From: Bacillota bacterium
GTDB lineage: Bacteria; Bacillota; Clostridia; Oscillospirales; Ruminococcaceae
Assembly (NCBI GenBank): GCA_023443315.1
Contig: JAEZVA010000070.1
Location: forward strand, 1-45,360
Length of the DNA: 45,360 nucleotides
Direction of reading: 5' to 3'
The position numbers and the translations under genes are program-made. The notes under the pieces were generated by a model, which was not told the DNA's origin, made no database searches, and saw only the letters and a list, made by a program, of their open reading frames with translations. Of the stretch, positions 1 to 8,057 are shown piece by piece. The first letter of the stretch is position 1. Each line of letters opens with the position of its first letter.

Positions 1-41
1 CCCCCCTTCCCCCCGACCCGGTTGGGGGGGGATGGGGGGGG
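1..41. repeat. C-run/G-run inverted repeat at window edge
   Basis: Two C-runs separated by TT are followed, after a short GACCCGGTT-like centre, by two G-runs separated by AT. The arms can fold on each other almost completely. The stretch lies just beyond the stop codon of the minus-strand MFS gene and is unlike anything else in the window. It could be a terminator-like hairpin, a G-quadruplex former, or a sequencing or assembly artefact at a contig end; the sequence alone does not decide. Confidence 0.5.
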
Positions 42-56
42 TCTTTGTTTTTTGTG

Positions 57-1265
57 CTAAGAGCGACCGGCTCTGCGCTCCGGGTCACATAGCAGTGCAA
101 ACGGGCTTAGAGCAACCAGTACGCACCCCGATGCGATTAGCAGCCATTCGATGGGCACCATATCGCCCAGCGGACCAAACAGCAGCATGCCAAGCGGCAT
201 GGATGCGGTAATCGTAATCTGTACAATTGAAAATACCCTGCCCAGCATCTCTTCCTCTACCGTTTCCTGTATCAAAACCGTTTCAACCGTGCTGGCAATG
301 GGCATGAAGATGCCGGAAACAAACATAATAAACAGATACAAATAGAAGTTTCGCGCAACGCCAAGCAGGGCAAATGTTACGCCAAAGCCCGCGCAGGAGA
401 GCATAAAGGTGGCAAGCTTGTTCTTAAAGCCGCCCCATACCGAGATGATTACACCGCCAAGCAGAGAGCCCGCCGTCCACACCATCTCGTTTGCGCTAAG
501 GCGCCAGACCTCCTCGCCAAAGCTGCGAGCTATCATGACTGGGGTTAAAAAAGCAGCGGGGGTAATCATGAAAAAATAGACCGCAAACAGAATAAGCAGT
601 CGGCGCAGCAGCGGATGCGCTTTGGTGTAACGAACCCCGTCGGCGAGCTGTCGAAGTGCGGATTGCTCCTTGTTATCCCGCTGGGGAAGTGCCACACGCA
701 AAAACAGCAAGATACATACAGCAATCAGTGCGGATATCACATCCACAAACATTGCAGCGCCAAAGCCTACCGTGGCAAGCAGCAAGCCGCCAACAGCGGG
801 GGAGAGCAGCTGCAGTGCAGAGAACAGTGCGTTGTTCAGCCCATTTACCTTGGTCAGCTTTTCCATGGGTACAATCTGCGGCAGGATGGCGGAAACGGCG
901 GGAGCCTGCACGCCGCTGCCAAGCGCACGCAGTGCGGTGATGAAAAAGATCATCGCAAGGGAGCGAAATCCAGATAGAAACAGCACCGCCAAAACAAGGG
1001 TGGATACTGCTGTAAAGAGGTCTGCGAGTATAATTATCATCTTGCGGTTGTATCGGTCTGCCCAAACACCGGCAAACAACGAAACAATAATCTGCGGCAC
1101 AAACGAACACAGCATGCTGACCGCCATCAACCAGGACGATTCAGTCTCAAGGGTGATATACCAGATGACGGCGTATGCCACCACCGACGAGCCGAAGAGG
1201 GAGAACATCTGGCTGGTCATAAAAATGGCAGTCTTCGCCTTCCAACTGCTTGATTGGTGGGTCAT
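57..1265 (-). CDS. MFS exporter, DHA3/MFS_3-like
   Basis: This is a 402-residue major facilitator superfamily protein, probably a proton-driven drug or metabolite exporter in the inner membrane. About twelve hydrophobic segments are visible. The loop after the second segment carries a motif-A-like GVWADRYNRK. Its length fits the MFS_3 (enterobactin or macrolide exporter-like) group. The chosen ATG gives a protein starting MTHQSSSW and has a GGAGG seven bases upstream; the longer open frame would add a 19-residue extension with no ribosome binding site. It lies downstream of degV on the same strand but is separated from it by a terminator, so it is probably transcribed on its own. The substrate cannot be read from the sequence. 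Confidence 0.85.
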   Translation of the reverse strand: MTHQSSSWKAKTAIFMTSQMFSLFGSSVVAYAVIWYITLETESSWLMAVSMLCSFVPQIIVSLFAGVWADRYNRKMIIILADLFTAVSTLVLAVLFLSGFRSLAMIFFITALRALGSGVQAPAVSAILPQIVPMEKLTKVNGLNNALFSALQLLSPAVGGLLLATVGFGAAMFVDVISALIAVCILLFLRVALPQRDNKEQSALRQLADGVRYTKAHPLLRRLLILFAVYFFMITPAAFLTPVMIARSFGEEVWRLSANEMVWTAGSLLGGVIISVWGGFKNKLATFMLSCAGFGVTFALLGVARNFYLYLFIMFVSGIFMPIASTVETVLIQETVEEEMLGRVFSIVQITITASMPLGMLLFGPLGDMVPIEWLLIASGCVLVALSPFALLCDPERRAGRS

Positions 1266-1335
1266 TTGTATCCTCCAAAATGAAATCAATTTGTAGTTAA
1301 ACAGAATTAGTATAAACAGCAAAAAAAAGAAGTAA

Positions 1336-1380
1336 CAAAAAAGGCTTACGGTGAAAAGCTTCTAGCCCGTAAGACCTTTT
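1336..1380 (-). terminator. Rho-independent terminator after degV
   Basis: On the minus strand GGTCTTACGG pairs with CCGTAAGCC across a loop of about 15 bases, and a T-rich tract follows. It sits immediately downstream of the DegV stop codon. Confidence 0.8.
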
Positions 1381-1399
1381 GTGTATTGTGTAAAGAGAC

Positions 1400-2239
1400 C
1401 TACTTGCGGATGAATAATACGCCAAGCGTGTTTGGTCCGCAGTGGTTCGAGACGGTGCACCCCGCGTTGGTTTCGAGAATCTGCTCAAACGGGGCAAGCT
1501 TTGCTACTGTTTTACGCACCTTTTCCACCGTTTCGGGCGCACACAGGGGGTGGGTAATGAATATCCGCTCATAAACAATATCATCCCGCCCGCTTAAACG
1601 GTCGTGAACGTACGACTCCAGGCAGTGGTCAAATCGACCACGGTACTTTTTACCCACCGTCATCTTGCCATCAATGACCTCAATACAGGGCTTAAGCTGC
1701 AACAAATTTGCACCAAGCATCGCAAGGGCAGAGCATCGACCGCCCTTATATAGGTAATCCAATCGGTCAATGACGAAGCTTGCCTCAATCCGGGGGGCAA
1801 GGTACTCAAGCCGAGCGCAGATGTCGGCTGCCGAAGCGCCCTCTTTGGCCATTTTCGCCGCCTCATACACAAGGTGACCACTGCCGGACGACAGGTTCTG
1901 TGAATCGATCACATACACGTTCTCCAGCTCTTCGGCGGCGACGCGCGCGTTTTGGTGGCACCCGGAAAAGCCCGAGCCGATGTTGATGTGAACCACCGCG
2001 TCATACTGGTCGGCAAATCGGCGAAACAGCGCTTCGTATTCATACACGTTTACGGCGGATGTCTTGCAGGCTTTGCCCTCGTTGTCTACAAAGCGGAATA
2101 CGTCGGCGGGAAAGATGTCTACCCCGTCGTGGTAGGTGGTATCCTCCACAACAATGCCAAGCGGTGCAAGGGAGATATCCAGTTCGCTAATAATCTCAGG
2201 TGATAAGTCACAGGTACTGTCTGCGGTGATTTTAACCAC
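1400..2239 (-). CDS. DegV family fatty-acid-binding protein
   Basis: This is a DegV/FakB-family protein of about 279 residues. Members bind a fatty acid and present it to the FakA kinase for phosphorylation and phospholipid synthesis. The N-terminus (VKITADSTCDLS) is the family's typical first strand and loop. The central GSGFSGCHQNA and the later FVIDRLDYLYKGGRCS stretch match conserved DegV segments. The only good Shine-Dalgarno, GGGAGG, ends one base before an ATG (2248) but lies about ten bases from a GTG at 2239. I therefore prefer the GTG, which also gives the standard DegV N-terminus. It is probably co-transcribed with the GNAT gene 64-72 bases upstream. No fakA is in the window, so the partner is elsewhere. 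Confidence 0.88.
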   Translation of the reverse strand: MVKITADSTCDLSPEIISELDISLAPLGIVVEDTTYHDGVDIFPADVFRFVDNEGKACKTSAVNVYEYEALFRRFADQYDAVVHINIGSGFSGCHQNARVAAEELENVYVIDSQNLSSGSGHLVYEAAKMAKEGASAADICARLEYLAPRIEASFVIDRLDYLYKGGRCSALAMLGANLLQLKPCIEVIDGKMTVGKKYRGRFDHCLESYVHDRLSGRDDIVYERIFITHPLCAPETVEKVRKTVAKLAPFEQILETNAGCTVSNHCGPNTLGVLFIRK

Positions 2240-2311
2240 GAAAATCATTCCTCCCGGTATCTGTTGTTGTTTGATGTAAAATACGAGGCAGCTTAGAGGT
2301 GTACGGATCTA

Positions 2312-2818
2312 TCATTGCAAAAGCTGTTTTTCAAACAGGTAGAAAAGACCCTTGCGTAGCATGATGGTGCCCGCATTACGATAACCGAGCCGCGCATACA
2401 GCTTTAGCGCAGATGGGTTTGACGAAAACGCATCAAGGCGCACCGACGAATACCCGGCCTTCATCAGCAGCTGGTGAGAAAGCTCCATGGTTTTGGTTGC
2501 AAGCCCCTGCCCCCAAAAAGCTGGATGCACACAAAGCCGGTGCACGACAGCAGGGCGACCTGCGGTCTCTTGCCACTGCCCATCAAGGTACTCTGTCTGT
2601 TGGAACTCGTTTAGCACTACGACGGATGCAATGCTGCCCTCAATAATCAGCAGGTACATCTCACCGCGCTCAATATCCGTTTGCAGGTCCAGCGAGGTGG
2701 GGTAGAGTTCGTCCCACTGGTGGATACCCTGCGCGTTCATATGTATAATAGCTTTATTAAACAGGTCAGTGACGTCGCTAAAATCCTCGGGTGTCGCAAG
2801 GCGAAAGGTTTGGGTCAT
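2312..2818 (-). CDS. GNAT family N-acetyltransferase
   Basis: This is a 168-residue Gcn5-related acetyltransferase. The acetyl-CoA pyrophosphate loop is visible as VHPAFWGQGLATK (Q-x-x-G-x-G/A motif A). It is followed by the C-terminal strand and helix with SSNPSALKLYARLGY, typical of motif B. The N-terminal half (LATPEDFSDVTDLFNKA) is the usual first strand and helix. The ATG has AAGGAG upstream. It is first in a two-gene minus-strand unit with degV. The acceptor substrate is unknown. Confidence 0.85.
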   Translation of the reverse strand: MTQTFRLATPEDFSDVTDLFNKAIIHMNAQGIHQWDELYPTSLDLQTDIERGEMYLLIIEGSIASVVVLNEFQQTEYLDGQWQETAGRPAVVHRLCVHPAFWGQGLATKTMELSHQLLMKAGYSSVRLDAFSSNPSALKLYARLGYRNAGTIMLRKGLFYLFEKQLLQ

Positions 2819-2932
2819 ACAATACTCCTTGATATGCCACTGCTGCGGTTAAAATGCCATAAAAGACGGCGTTGCGTTACTGCCCATCGGCGTAGCCGAG
2901 CATGAAAAAGGCAACATAAACACTTTATATTC

Positions 2933-2943
2933 ATTATACCATA
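2933..2943 (-). promoter_or_regulatory. Extended -10 promoter for GNAT-degV
   Basis: On the minus strand a TATAAT preceded by TGG (TGnTATAAT, extended -10) lies about 115 bases upstream of the GNAT start. A clear -35 is missing, as is usual for extended -10 promoters. The leader contains a small TCGGC/GCCGA hairpin. Confidence 0.5.
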
Positions 2944-3154
2944 ATCTGCACAACAAAATCCACTGCGTTTTTTGGCAAAATAGTATAACAAAACAATAAA
3001 ACGAGGCTTAGAACCTGTTACTTTTTTAACAAAAAGCATGTGCTGAGCAGGGAAAGATGTTTGATAATGTGAAAGTCACATGCGGTTTGTTGTTTATTTC
3101 GCACAGCTAGACTGTAAAAACAATATAAAACTTCATGAATGTTTGTTGGGTATG

Positions 3155-3182
3155 TTGACATTGCTACAGAGTAGCTTATAAT
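3155..3182 (+). promoter_or_regulatory. Promoter of the acid-sugar operon
   Basis: A perfect TTGACA and a perfect TATAAT are separated by 16 bases, about 55 bases upstream of the regulator's GTG start. The rest of the 2819-3236 gap holds only this promoter, the minus-strand promoter and the direct repeats listed next. Confidence 0.8.
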
Positions 3183-3188
3183 AAAAAC

Positions 3189-3222
3189 ACAATAACAAAC
3201 ATAAAAGAACAATAAAAAACAT
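3189..3222 (+). repeat. Tandem 14-bp direct repeat, probable operator
   Basis: ACAATAACAAACAT (3189-3202) and ACAATAAAAAACAT (3209-3222) differ at one position and repeat at a 20-bp period, about two helical turns. They lie just downstream of the -10 box of the regulator gene. Direct-repeat operators on one DNA face are common for DeoR/GlpR-type repressors, so autoregulation is likely; this is an inference. Confidence 0.6.
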
Positions 3223-3236
3223 GGCGGGGTGGTAGC

Positions 3237-4031
3237 GTGCTTGCTCAGGAGCGCATTGAACGTATCTTAGAGCTAATCAACGATCAAGGCTTTGTAAAGG
3301 TCGAGGAGCTCGCTCAGCAGTTCGGCGTCAGCGAGATGACTGTTCGCAGAGACTTGGAGAAATGCCGCAAGAGCGGCGCGATTGTACGGCTACACGGCGG
3401 TGCCTCCCTTAAAAGTGAGAACGAGCACGAACAGCACTACGACGCAAAAAGCAACACAAACCAACAATCCAAGCGAAACATTGCAAACTACTGCGCGGCG
3501 TTGGTTCGAGAGGGCAGCACGGTGTTTTTGGATACCGGCACCACCACCTATCAGATTGCCGAGCGACTGTGTCGTATTCGCGACCTGACCATAGTGACCA
3601 ACGACATTTTGATAGCTGGCATGCTGTTTCGGCGTGCTTCGCATAGTGGCGTTCGCATTATTGTCATCGGGGGTGAGATGCAAGAGGGCACCGGCAGCAC
3701 GTTGGGTCCGTTTGCCGAGCGGATGCTTTCGGAGATTCGTGTTGATATCTCGTTTATCGGCGCCGCTTCCATTGATACGGATTACAACATTATGACGCCA
3801 ACCATTGAAAAGGCGTTTTTAAAGCGGCTTGCCACCGGGATTTCGGGCAAAAGCTACCTGGTTGCGGATGCGTCTAAGTTCTCGCGCCGCGCCATGGTGC
3901 GCATCAACAATCTGTCTGACTACACTGCGGTTGTTACCGATAAAATATTTACTCCAGAAGAACAAAAGGGGATCAGGGAAAAACGAATTAACATTATCTC
4001 AATACCAAACGAGGAGGGACAGGAGCTATGA
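3237..4031 (+). CDS. DeoR/GlpR family transcriptional regulator
   Basis: This is a 264-residue DeoR-family repressor. Residues 1-57 form the winged helix-turn-helix (QERIERILELINDQGFVKVEEL, then GVSEMTVRRDLEKC, the family signature). The rest is a sugar-phosphate-sensing DeoRC domain with VFLDTGTTTYQIAE and DISFIGAASID. The start is a GTG preceded by GGGGTGG. It overlaps the DUF1537 kinase gene by four bases (ATGA), so the two are translationally coupled. Family knowledge and context suggest it represses this operon and is relieved by a phosphorylated acid-sugar intermediate. The 14-bp direct repeats in its promoter region are the likely binding site. Confidence 0.9.
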   Translation: MLAQERIERILELINDQGFVKVEELAQQFGVSEMTVRRDLEKCRKSGAIVRLHGGASLKSENEHEQHYDAKSNTNQQSKRNIANYCAALVREGSTVFLDTGTTTYQIAERLCRIRDLTIVTNDILIAGMLFRRASHSGVRIIVIGGEMQEGTGSTLGPFAERMLSEIRVDISFIGAASIDTDYNIMTPTIEKAFLKRLATGISGKSYLVADASKFSRRAMVRINNLSDYTAVVTDKIFTPEEQKGIREKRINIISIPNEEGQEL

Positions 4032-5332
4032 TGCAGTGCGTTGTAATTGCCGACGACCTAACGGGAGCAAACGCCACCGGCGTGCTTCTGACAAAGGTCA
4101 ACCTCACCACCTACACCGTAATGAACGAAGAACGAATATCACTTGAGAACCTTTCGTCCTGTGACTGTGTTGTGTACCCCACCGATAGCCGTAGTGTAGA
4201 ACCAGATATTGCGTATAACCGCGTATTTAATGTGGCAAGCATACTCAAGTCGGACGACGTCAAGCTATATTCCAAGCGCATCGATAGTACCCTGCGCGGC
4301 AACCTCGGTAGCGAAACGGACGCGATTCTCGATGCACTGGGCGACGACCGCGTCGCGATGGTGGTACCCTGCTTTCCAGCGTCGGGTCGCGTGTTGGTGG
4401 GCGGATACCTGCTTGTAAACGGGCTGCCACTGCACAAGACCGAGGCGGCGGCGGATCCCAAAAACCCGATTAAAACCTCCAAAGCTCAGGAGCTGTTCGT
4501 TGCGCAGTCACGGTATCCGGTACAGAGCATTACGATGAACGACCTGACACAGGGCGAGGCGCATGTAATCGCCCGCATAAAAGAGCTGCGCGACAATGGC
4601 GTTCGAACCATTCTGTTTGATTCCGTCACGCAGGAGGACATCGACCTTTGCGCCGACGCGGTCATAGCAAGCGGCGTGCCGTTTGTTGCAGTAGACCCTG
4701 GGGTATTTACCGCAACCGTCGCCCGCAAGCGCATTGTTCCCATCACGCAGCAGGTAAGCCGACGCATCTTGGTGGCGGTGGGAAGCGTAAATGCCGTCAC
4801 GCGGGTTCAGGTGGAACAGTTCTTGCTGTCGCAGCCGGTGCACAACGTGTACATCGAGGTGGGCGAGCTGCTTGAGAGTGAGCAACGCCGCAGTGCGGAG
4901 ATTCGCCGTGTGGCGGACGAGGTGTTACAGGCGCAGGATGACTTTGAGGTTTGCAGCATCATCGGCTCGGGTATTATCCCCGAACGCAGGGTGCCGTTTG
5001 AGCCATATATGCAGCGGTACGGATGTACTGCAAACGCGCTATCTCAGCGCATTAACGACGCAATTGCCGAACTGTGCGACATCATCATTACCGCCGACAA
5101 CCGCTTCGGCGGATTGTATTCGTGCGGGGGCGATATCACCGTTGCGGTGTGTCGTCGGTTTGAGGCGGTGGGTTTGCGCCTGCTCAGCGAGGTTGTTCCG
5201 CTTGCCGCTTTTGGTGAGTTGATGGGCGGACGCTACGACGGGCTGAAGATCGTCACAAAGGGCGGCATGGTCGGCGACCAAAACGCGCTGGTGACCTGTG
5301 TGCATTACCTAAAGGAAAAGCTGTATATCTAG
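4028..5332 (+). CDS. dtnK: Four-carbon acid sugar kinase (DUF1537)
   Basis: This is a 434-residue DUF1537/OtnK-family kinase that phosphorylates four-carbon sugar acids such as D-threonate at O4 using ATP. The N-terminal VVIADDLTGANATG (residues 5-18) is the family's substrate-binding signature. The C-terminal nucleotide-binding domain shows CGGDITVAVC and VTKGGMVGDQNAL, equivalent to the usual GGD and KxGGFG motifs. A second ATG directly follows the first and either may be used; the GAGGAGG/AGGAG upstream suits both. Immediate neighbourhood with a PdxA-like dehydrogenase is the arrangement described for D-threonate degradation (DtnK-PdxA2). Exact substrate (D-threonate versus an erythronate) cannot be fixed from sequence. 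Confidence 0.85.
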   Translation: MMQCVVIADDLTGANATGVLLTKVNLTTYTVMNEERISLENLSSCDCVVYPTDSRSVEPDIAYNRVFNVASILKSDDVKLYSKRIDSTLRGNLGSETDAILDALGDDRVAMVVPCFPASGRVLVGGYLLVNGLPLHKTEAAADPKNPIKTSKAQELFVAQSRYPVQSITMNDLTQGEAHVIARIKELRDNGVRTILFDSVTQEDIDLCADAVIASGVPFVAVDPGVFTATVARKRIVPITQQVSRRILVAVGSVNAVTRVQVEQFLLSQPVHNVYIEVGELLESEQRRSAEIRRVADEVLQAQDDFEVCSIIGSGIIPERRVPFEPYMQRYGCTANALSQRINDAIAELCDIIITADNRFGGLYSCGGDITVAVCRRFEAVGLRLLSEVVPLAAFGELMGGRYDGLKIVTKGGMVGDQNALVTCVHYLKEKLYI

Positions 5333-5385
5333 TAGAAGTAGTTGACATAACAACATTTTTGTAATTGATATTATAGTAGAAGTAG
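5330..5385 (+). repeat. Direct repeat TAGTAGAAGTAG, two copies
   Basis: The same 12-mer occurs at 5330-5341, overlapping the kinase stop codon, and at 5374-5385, just before the pdxA2 ribosome binding site. A TTGACA follows the first copy, but no well-spaced -10 does. It may mark a small duplication or a regulatory site inside the operon. Confidence 0.45.
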
Positions 5386-5402
5386 GAAAGGGGACAACTA
5401 GC

Positions 5403-6404
5403 ATGGATAAACCAATCATCGCAATCCCAATCGGAGACCCCGCAGGCATCGGGCCGGAGATCGTCGTCCGCGCCGTAGCGGACAAGCAGGTGCAAGACAC
5501 CGCGCGCTGTGTGGTGGTGGGCGACAAGGCAGTTATTGAAAACGCCTACAGCATCACTGGTATTACGCTCAAAACCAACGTGATAGCAAGCCCCGAGCAG
5601 GGCGACTACACCCAAGGCGTTTTAAACTTAATTGAAATCAACAACATTGATATGGAAAAGCTGCGCATCGGCGAGGTTAGCGGCATGTGCGGCAAGGCGG
5701 CATACGAGTATATCGAAAAAAGTATTGCACTTGCCAACGAAGGCAGTGCCCATGCCGTCGCCACCACGCCAATCAACAAGGAATCGCTCAAGGCAGGGGG
5801 TGTGAATTTCATCGGTCATACCGAGATTTTCGGTGAATTGACCGGCACCGAGGACCCGCTGACCATGTTTGAGGTTCGCGGTCTGCGCGTGTTCTTTTTG
5901 TCTCGCCATGTGTCGCTGCGAAAGGCGTGTGATATGGTAACCAAAGAGCGCATCGTAGATTACGTCAAACGCTGCACCGAGGCGCTGGGGACACTGGGAA
6001 TTCACGACGGTACCATGGCTATAGCGGGGCTTAATCCCCACAGTGGGGAGCACGGTCTATTCGGCGATGAGGAGGTACGCGAGGTTATGCCTGCCATCGA
6101 GCAGCTGGAGCAGGAAGGCTATCACGTCACAGGTCCCATCGGCGCAGATTCGGTGTTCCACATGGCATTACAGGGGCGGTTTAATAGCGTGCTCTCGCTC
6201 TACCACGACCAGGGGCACATCGCAACCAAAACACTCGACTTTGAACGCACCATCTCGCTAACCCTTGGCATGCCCATCCTACGCACATCGGTAGATCACG
6301 GCACCGCGCTTGATATCGCGGGTAAGGGCATTGCAAGCGCCGTTAGTATGATCGAGGCGATACTGCTAGCAGCAAAGTACTCTCCGGCATTTACCCATCG
6401 CTAA
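5403..6404 (+). CDS. pdxA2: PdxA2-like 4-phospho-acid-sugar dehydrogenase
   Basis: This is a 333-residue PdxA-family NAD-dependent, metal-dependent dehydrogenase. It starts IAIPIGDPAGIGPEI, the PdxA signature, and the three metal-ligand histidines are visible near residues 139 (GHTEIF), 169 (RHVSLR) and 268 (YHDQGHIA). The C-terminal SVDHGTALDIAGKG is also conserved. Housekeeping PdxA oxidises 4-phosphohydroxythreonine for vitamin B6. PdxA2 paralogues next to a DUF1537 kinase instead oxidatively decarboxylate 4-phospho-D-threonate to dihydroxyacetone phosphate. No other B6 genes are nearby, so the catabolic role is preferred. RBS is AAAGGGG nine bases before ATG. Confidence 0.87.
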   Translation: MDKPIIAIPIGDPAGIGPEIVVRAVADKQVQDTARCVVVGDKAVIENAYSITGITLKTNVIASPEQGDYTQGVLNLIEINNIDMEKLRIGEVSGMCGKAAYEYIEKSIALANEGSAHAVATTPINKESLKAGGVNFIGHTEIFGELTGTEDPLTMFEVRGLRVFFLSRHVSLRKACDMVTKERIVDYVKRCTEALGTLGIHDGTMAIAGLNPHSGEHGLFGDEEVREVMPAIEQLEQEGYHVTGPIGADSVFHMALQGRFNSVLSLYHDQGHIATKTLDFERTISLTLGMPILRTSVDHGTALDIAGKGIASAVSMIEAILLAAKYSPAFTHR

Positions 6405-6434
6405 TTTGTGGCCAATTAACGAATCCAGTGTCTG

Positions 6435-6482
6435 AATTAAAACGAGCAAAAGCTGGCATTTATGGCTCTTGCAAAGTTTTAG
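6435..6482 (+). repeat. Dispersed intergenic repeat, copy 1
   Basis: The core AGCAAAAGCT-x-GCA-x-TTATGG-x-TCTT (6445-6480) is shared with 21483-21519; about 28 of 34 bases match, and the similarity extends a few bases outward. It lies between pdxA2 and the permease. I see no coding role. The rest of the 6405-6603 gap shows no clear promoter or terminator. Confidence 0.5.
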
Positions 6483-6603
6483 CAGACAGGATACGTTAAT
6501 TTGCAATAATGCCTCCAGTCGGGCAACGCACCATCACGAAACGCATAACAATCTTTCGCACAACGACGCAAACCGATGTATTTTGAGAAGGGAAGTGTAC
6601 ATT

Positions 6604-7977
6604 TTGGACGTAGCTGTATTCGGAACCCAGATGCTACTAGCATTGTTTATCGGTCTTGTTTTACTTATCCTGCTTATCCTAAAAACCAAGGTACACGCAT
6701 TTATCGCACTCATCATTGCAGCCATCACCATTGGTCTAATCGGCGGCATGGGCACAACCGCAACGGTAGACGCCATTACCGCGGGCTTTGGCGGAACGCT
6801 TGGCAATATCGGTATCATCATCGGCTTCGGTGTTATGATGGGACAGATATTCGAGCTTTCGGGCGCCGCAGAGAAGATGGCAAGGACGTTCTTAAAGCTG
6901 TTTGGCAAAAAACGTGAGGGCATTGCCCTTGCATTGACAGGCTTTTTGGTATCCATCCCCATCTTCTGCGATTCTGGTTTTGTTATTCTTTCCCCGATTG
7001 CGAAGGCTCTGTCGAAAAACACAAAGAAATCAATCGTTGCGCTGGGTGTTCCGCTTGCTGCGGGGCTTGTAATCACCCACTCGCTTGTACCGCCCACACC
7101 CGGACCCTTGGGCGTTGCGGGAACCTTCGGTGTAGACATCGGGCAGTTTATCCTTATGGGCATCGTGATCTCAGTGCCGATGACAATCGCATGCCTACTA
7201 TACGGAACCTATCTTGGCAAGAAGATCTACCAGATTCCCTCCGATGACGGCGACGGATGGGTAAGACCCGGCTATCAGGAGCCCATCTACGACGTGAAAT
7301 CTGCCGAAGAAGGCAGAAACCTCCCGTCCGCGTTCATGTCCTTTTTGCCGATCCTTGCACCCATTGTTCTCATTCTAATCAACACCGTGTCCAAGGCTGC
7401 AGGCAAAACCGAAGGTATCTTCTCGGTTCTCATTTTCCTTGGTACTCCTATCGTCGCGGTTGGCATTGGCTTACTGCTTGCTATCTACACCCTTGCATTT
7501 AAAACCGAGCGCAAGGTCGTGCTCAGCCAGATGGAAAAAGGTATTCAGAGCGCAGGCATCATCATCCTTGTAACGGGTGGCGGCGGCGCGCTGGGTAAGG
7601 TGCTTCAGGTCAGCGGTGTAGGTAACTTCATCGCCGAGCAGATCTCTCAGACCGCTATCCCCATCATCCTGCTTCCGTTTATCATTGCGACACTCGTTCG
7701 CTTTGTTCAGGGCTCCGGCACCGTAGCGATGGTTACCGCTGCCGGCATCACCGCTCCCATCGTACTCGCAGCGGGCGGAAACATGCTGCTTGGCGCGTTT
7801 GCGGCGTGCATAGGCTCTTTGTTCTTCTCCTATTTCAACGACAGCTTCTACTGGGTAACCACCCGTCTAATGGGTATTACCGAAACCAAGGAGCAGGTTC
7901 GCGTCTGGTCGGTTACCACGACCATTGCGTGGGCGGTAGGTCTTGTAGTACTGCTTATACTCAACATCTTTATGTAA
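6604..7977 (+). CDS. Gluconate:H+ symporter family permease (GntP)
   Basis: This is a GntP-family inner-membrane permease that imports sugar acids with protons, here presumably the four-carbon acid used by the kinase. About twelve to fourteen hydrophobic segments are present. Conserved GntP stretches include FGVMMGQIFELSGAAEKMA, SIPIFCDSGFVILSP and the VRFVQGSGTVAMVTAA region near the C-terminus. An upstream in-frame ATG at 6469 would add 45 polar residues unlike the family. The TTG at 6604, with an AGGGAAG eight bases upstream, gives 457 residues, the usual family length. It completes the regulator-kinase-dehydrogenase-permease set. Confidence 0.88.
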   Translation: MDVAVFGTQMLLALFIGLVLLILLILKTKVHAFIALIIAAITIGLIGGMGTTATVDAITAGFGGTLGNIGIIIGFGVMMGQIFELSGAAEKMARTFLKLFGKKREGIALALTGFLVSIPIFCDSGFVILSPIAKALSKNTKKSIVALGVPLAAGLVITHSLVPPTPGPLGVAGTFGVDIGQFILMGIVISVPMTIACLLYGTYLGKKIYQIPSDDGDGWVRPGYQEPIYDVKSAEEGRNLPSAFMSFLPILAPIVLILINTVSKAAGKTEGIFSVLIFLGTPIVAVGIGLLLAIYTLAFKTERKVVLSQMEKGIQSAGIIILVTGGGGALGKVLQVSGVGNFIAEQISQTAIPIILLPFIIATLVRFVQGSGTVAMVTAAGITAPIVLAAGGNMLLGAFAACIGSLFFSYFNDSFYWVTTRLMGITETKEQVRVWSVTTTIAWAVGLVVLLILNIFM

Positions 7978-8003
7978 GAAATTAAAACATGCCCGACTGA
8001 ATA

Positions 8004-8050
8004 ATAGAGCGAAAGGGATTGCCCGTTTGAGGCAATCCCTTTCGCTCTAT
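8004..8050. terminator. Long hairpin between convergent genes
   Basis: A perfect 20-bp stem (ATAGAGCGAAAGGGATTGCC and its complement) closes a 7-base loop between the convergent permease and ABC transporter genes. There is no strong T-tract on either side, so it may work as a bidirectional terminator or as a 3'-end stabiliser. Confidence 0.75.
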
Positions 8051-8057
8051 GTTCCGT

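Noticed and set aside
3221..3235. Four-codon mini-ORF (Met-Ala-Gly-Trp) before the DeoR-type gene
   Set aside because: It has no ribosome binding site of its own and contains the binding site of the real gene; likely coincidence.
5341..5376. Internal promoter before pdxA2 (TTGACA at 5342)
   Set aside because: The nearest acceptable -10 is 18-21 bases away with poor match, so I do not call a promoter.
6445..6480. c-di-GMP riboswitch in the repeat element
   Set aside because: The GEMM core (GGACGCAAAGC with tetraloop and receptor) is not present in either copy.
6534..7163. 209-codon minus-strand frame
   Set aside because: Antisense to the GntP permease; composition is that of a shadow of hydrophobic codons.
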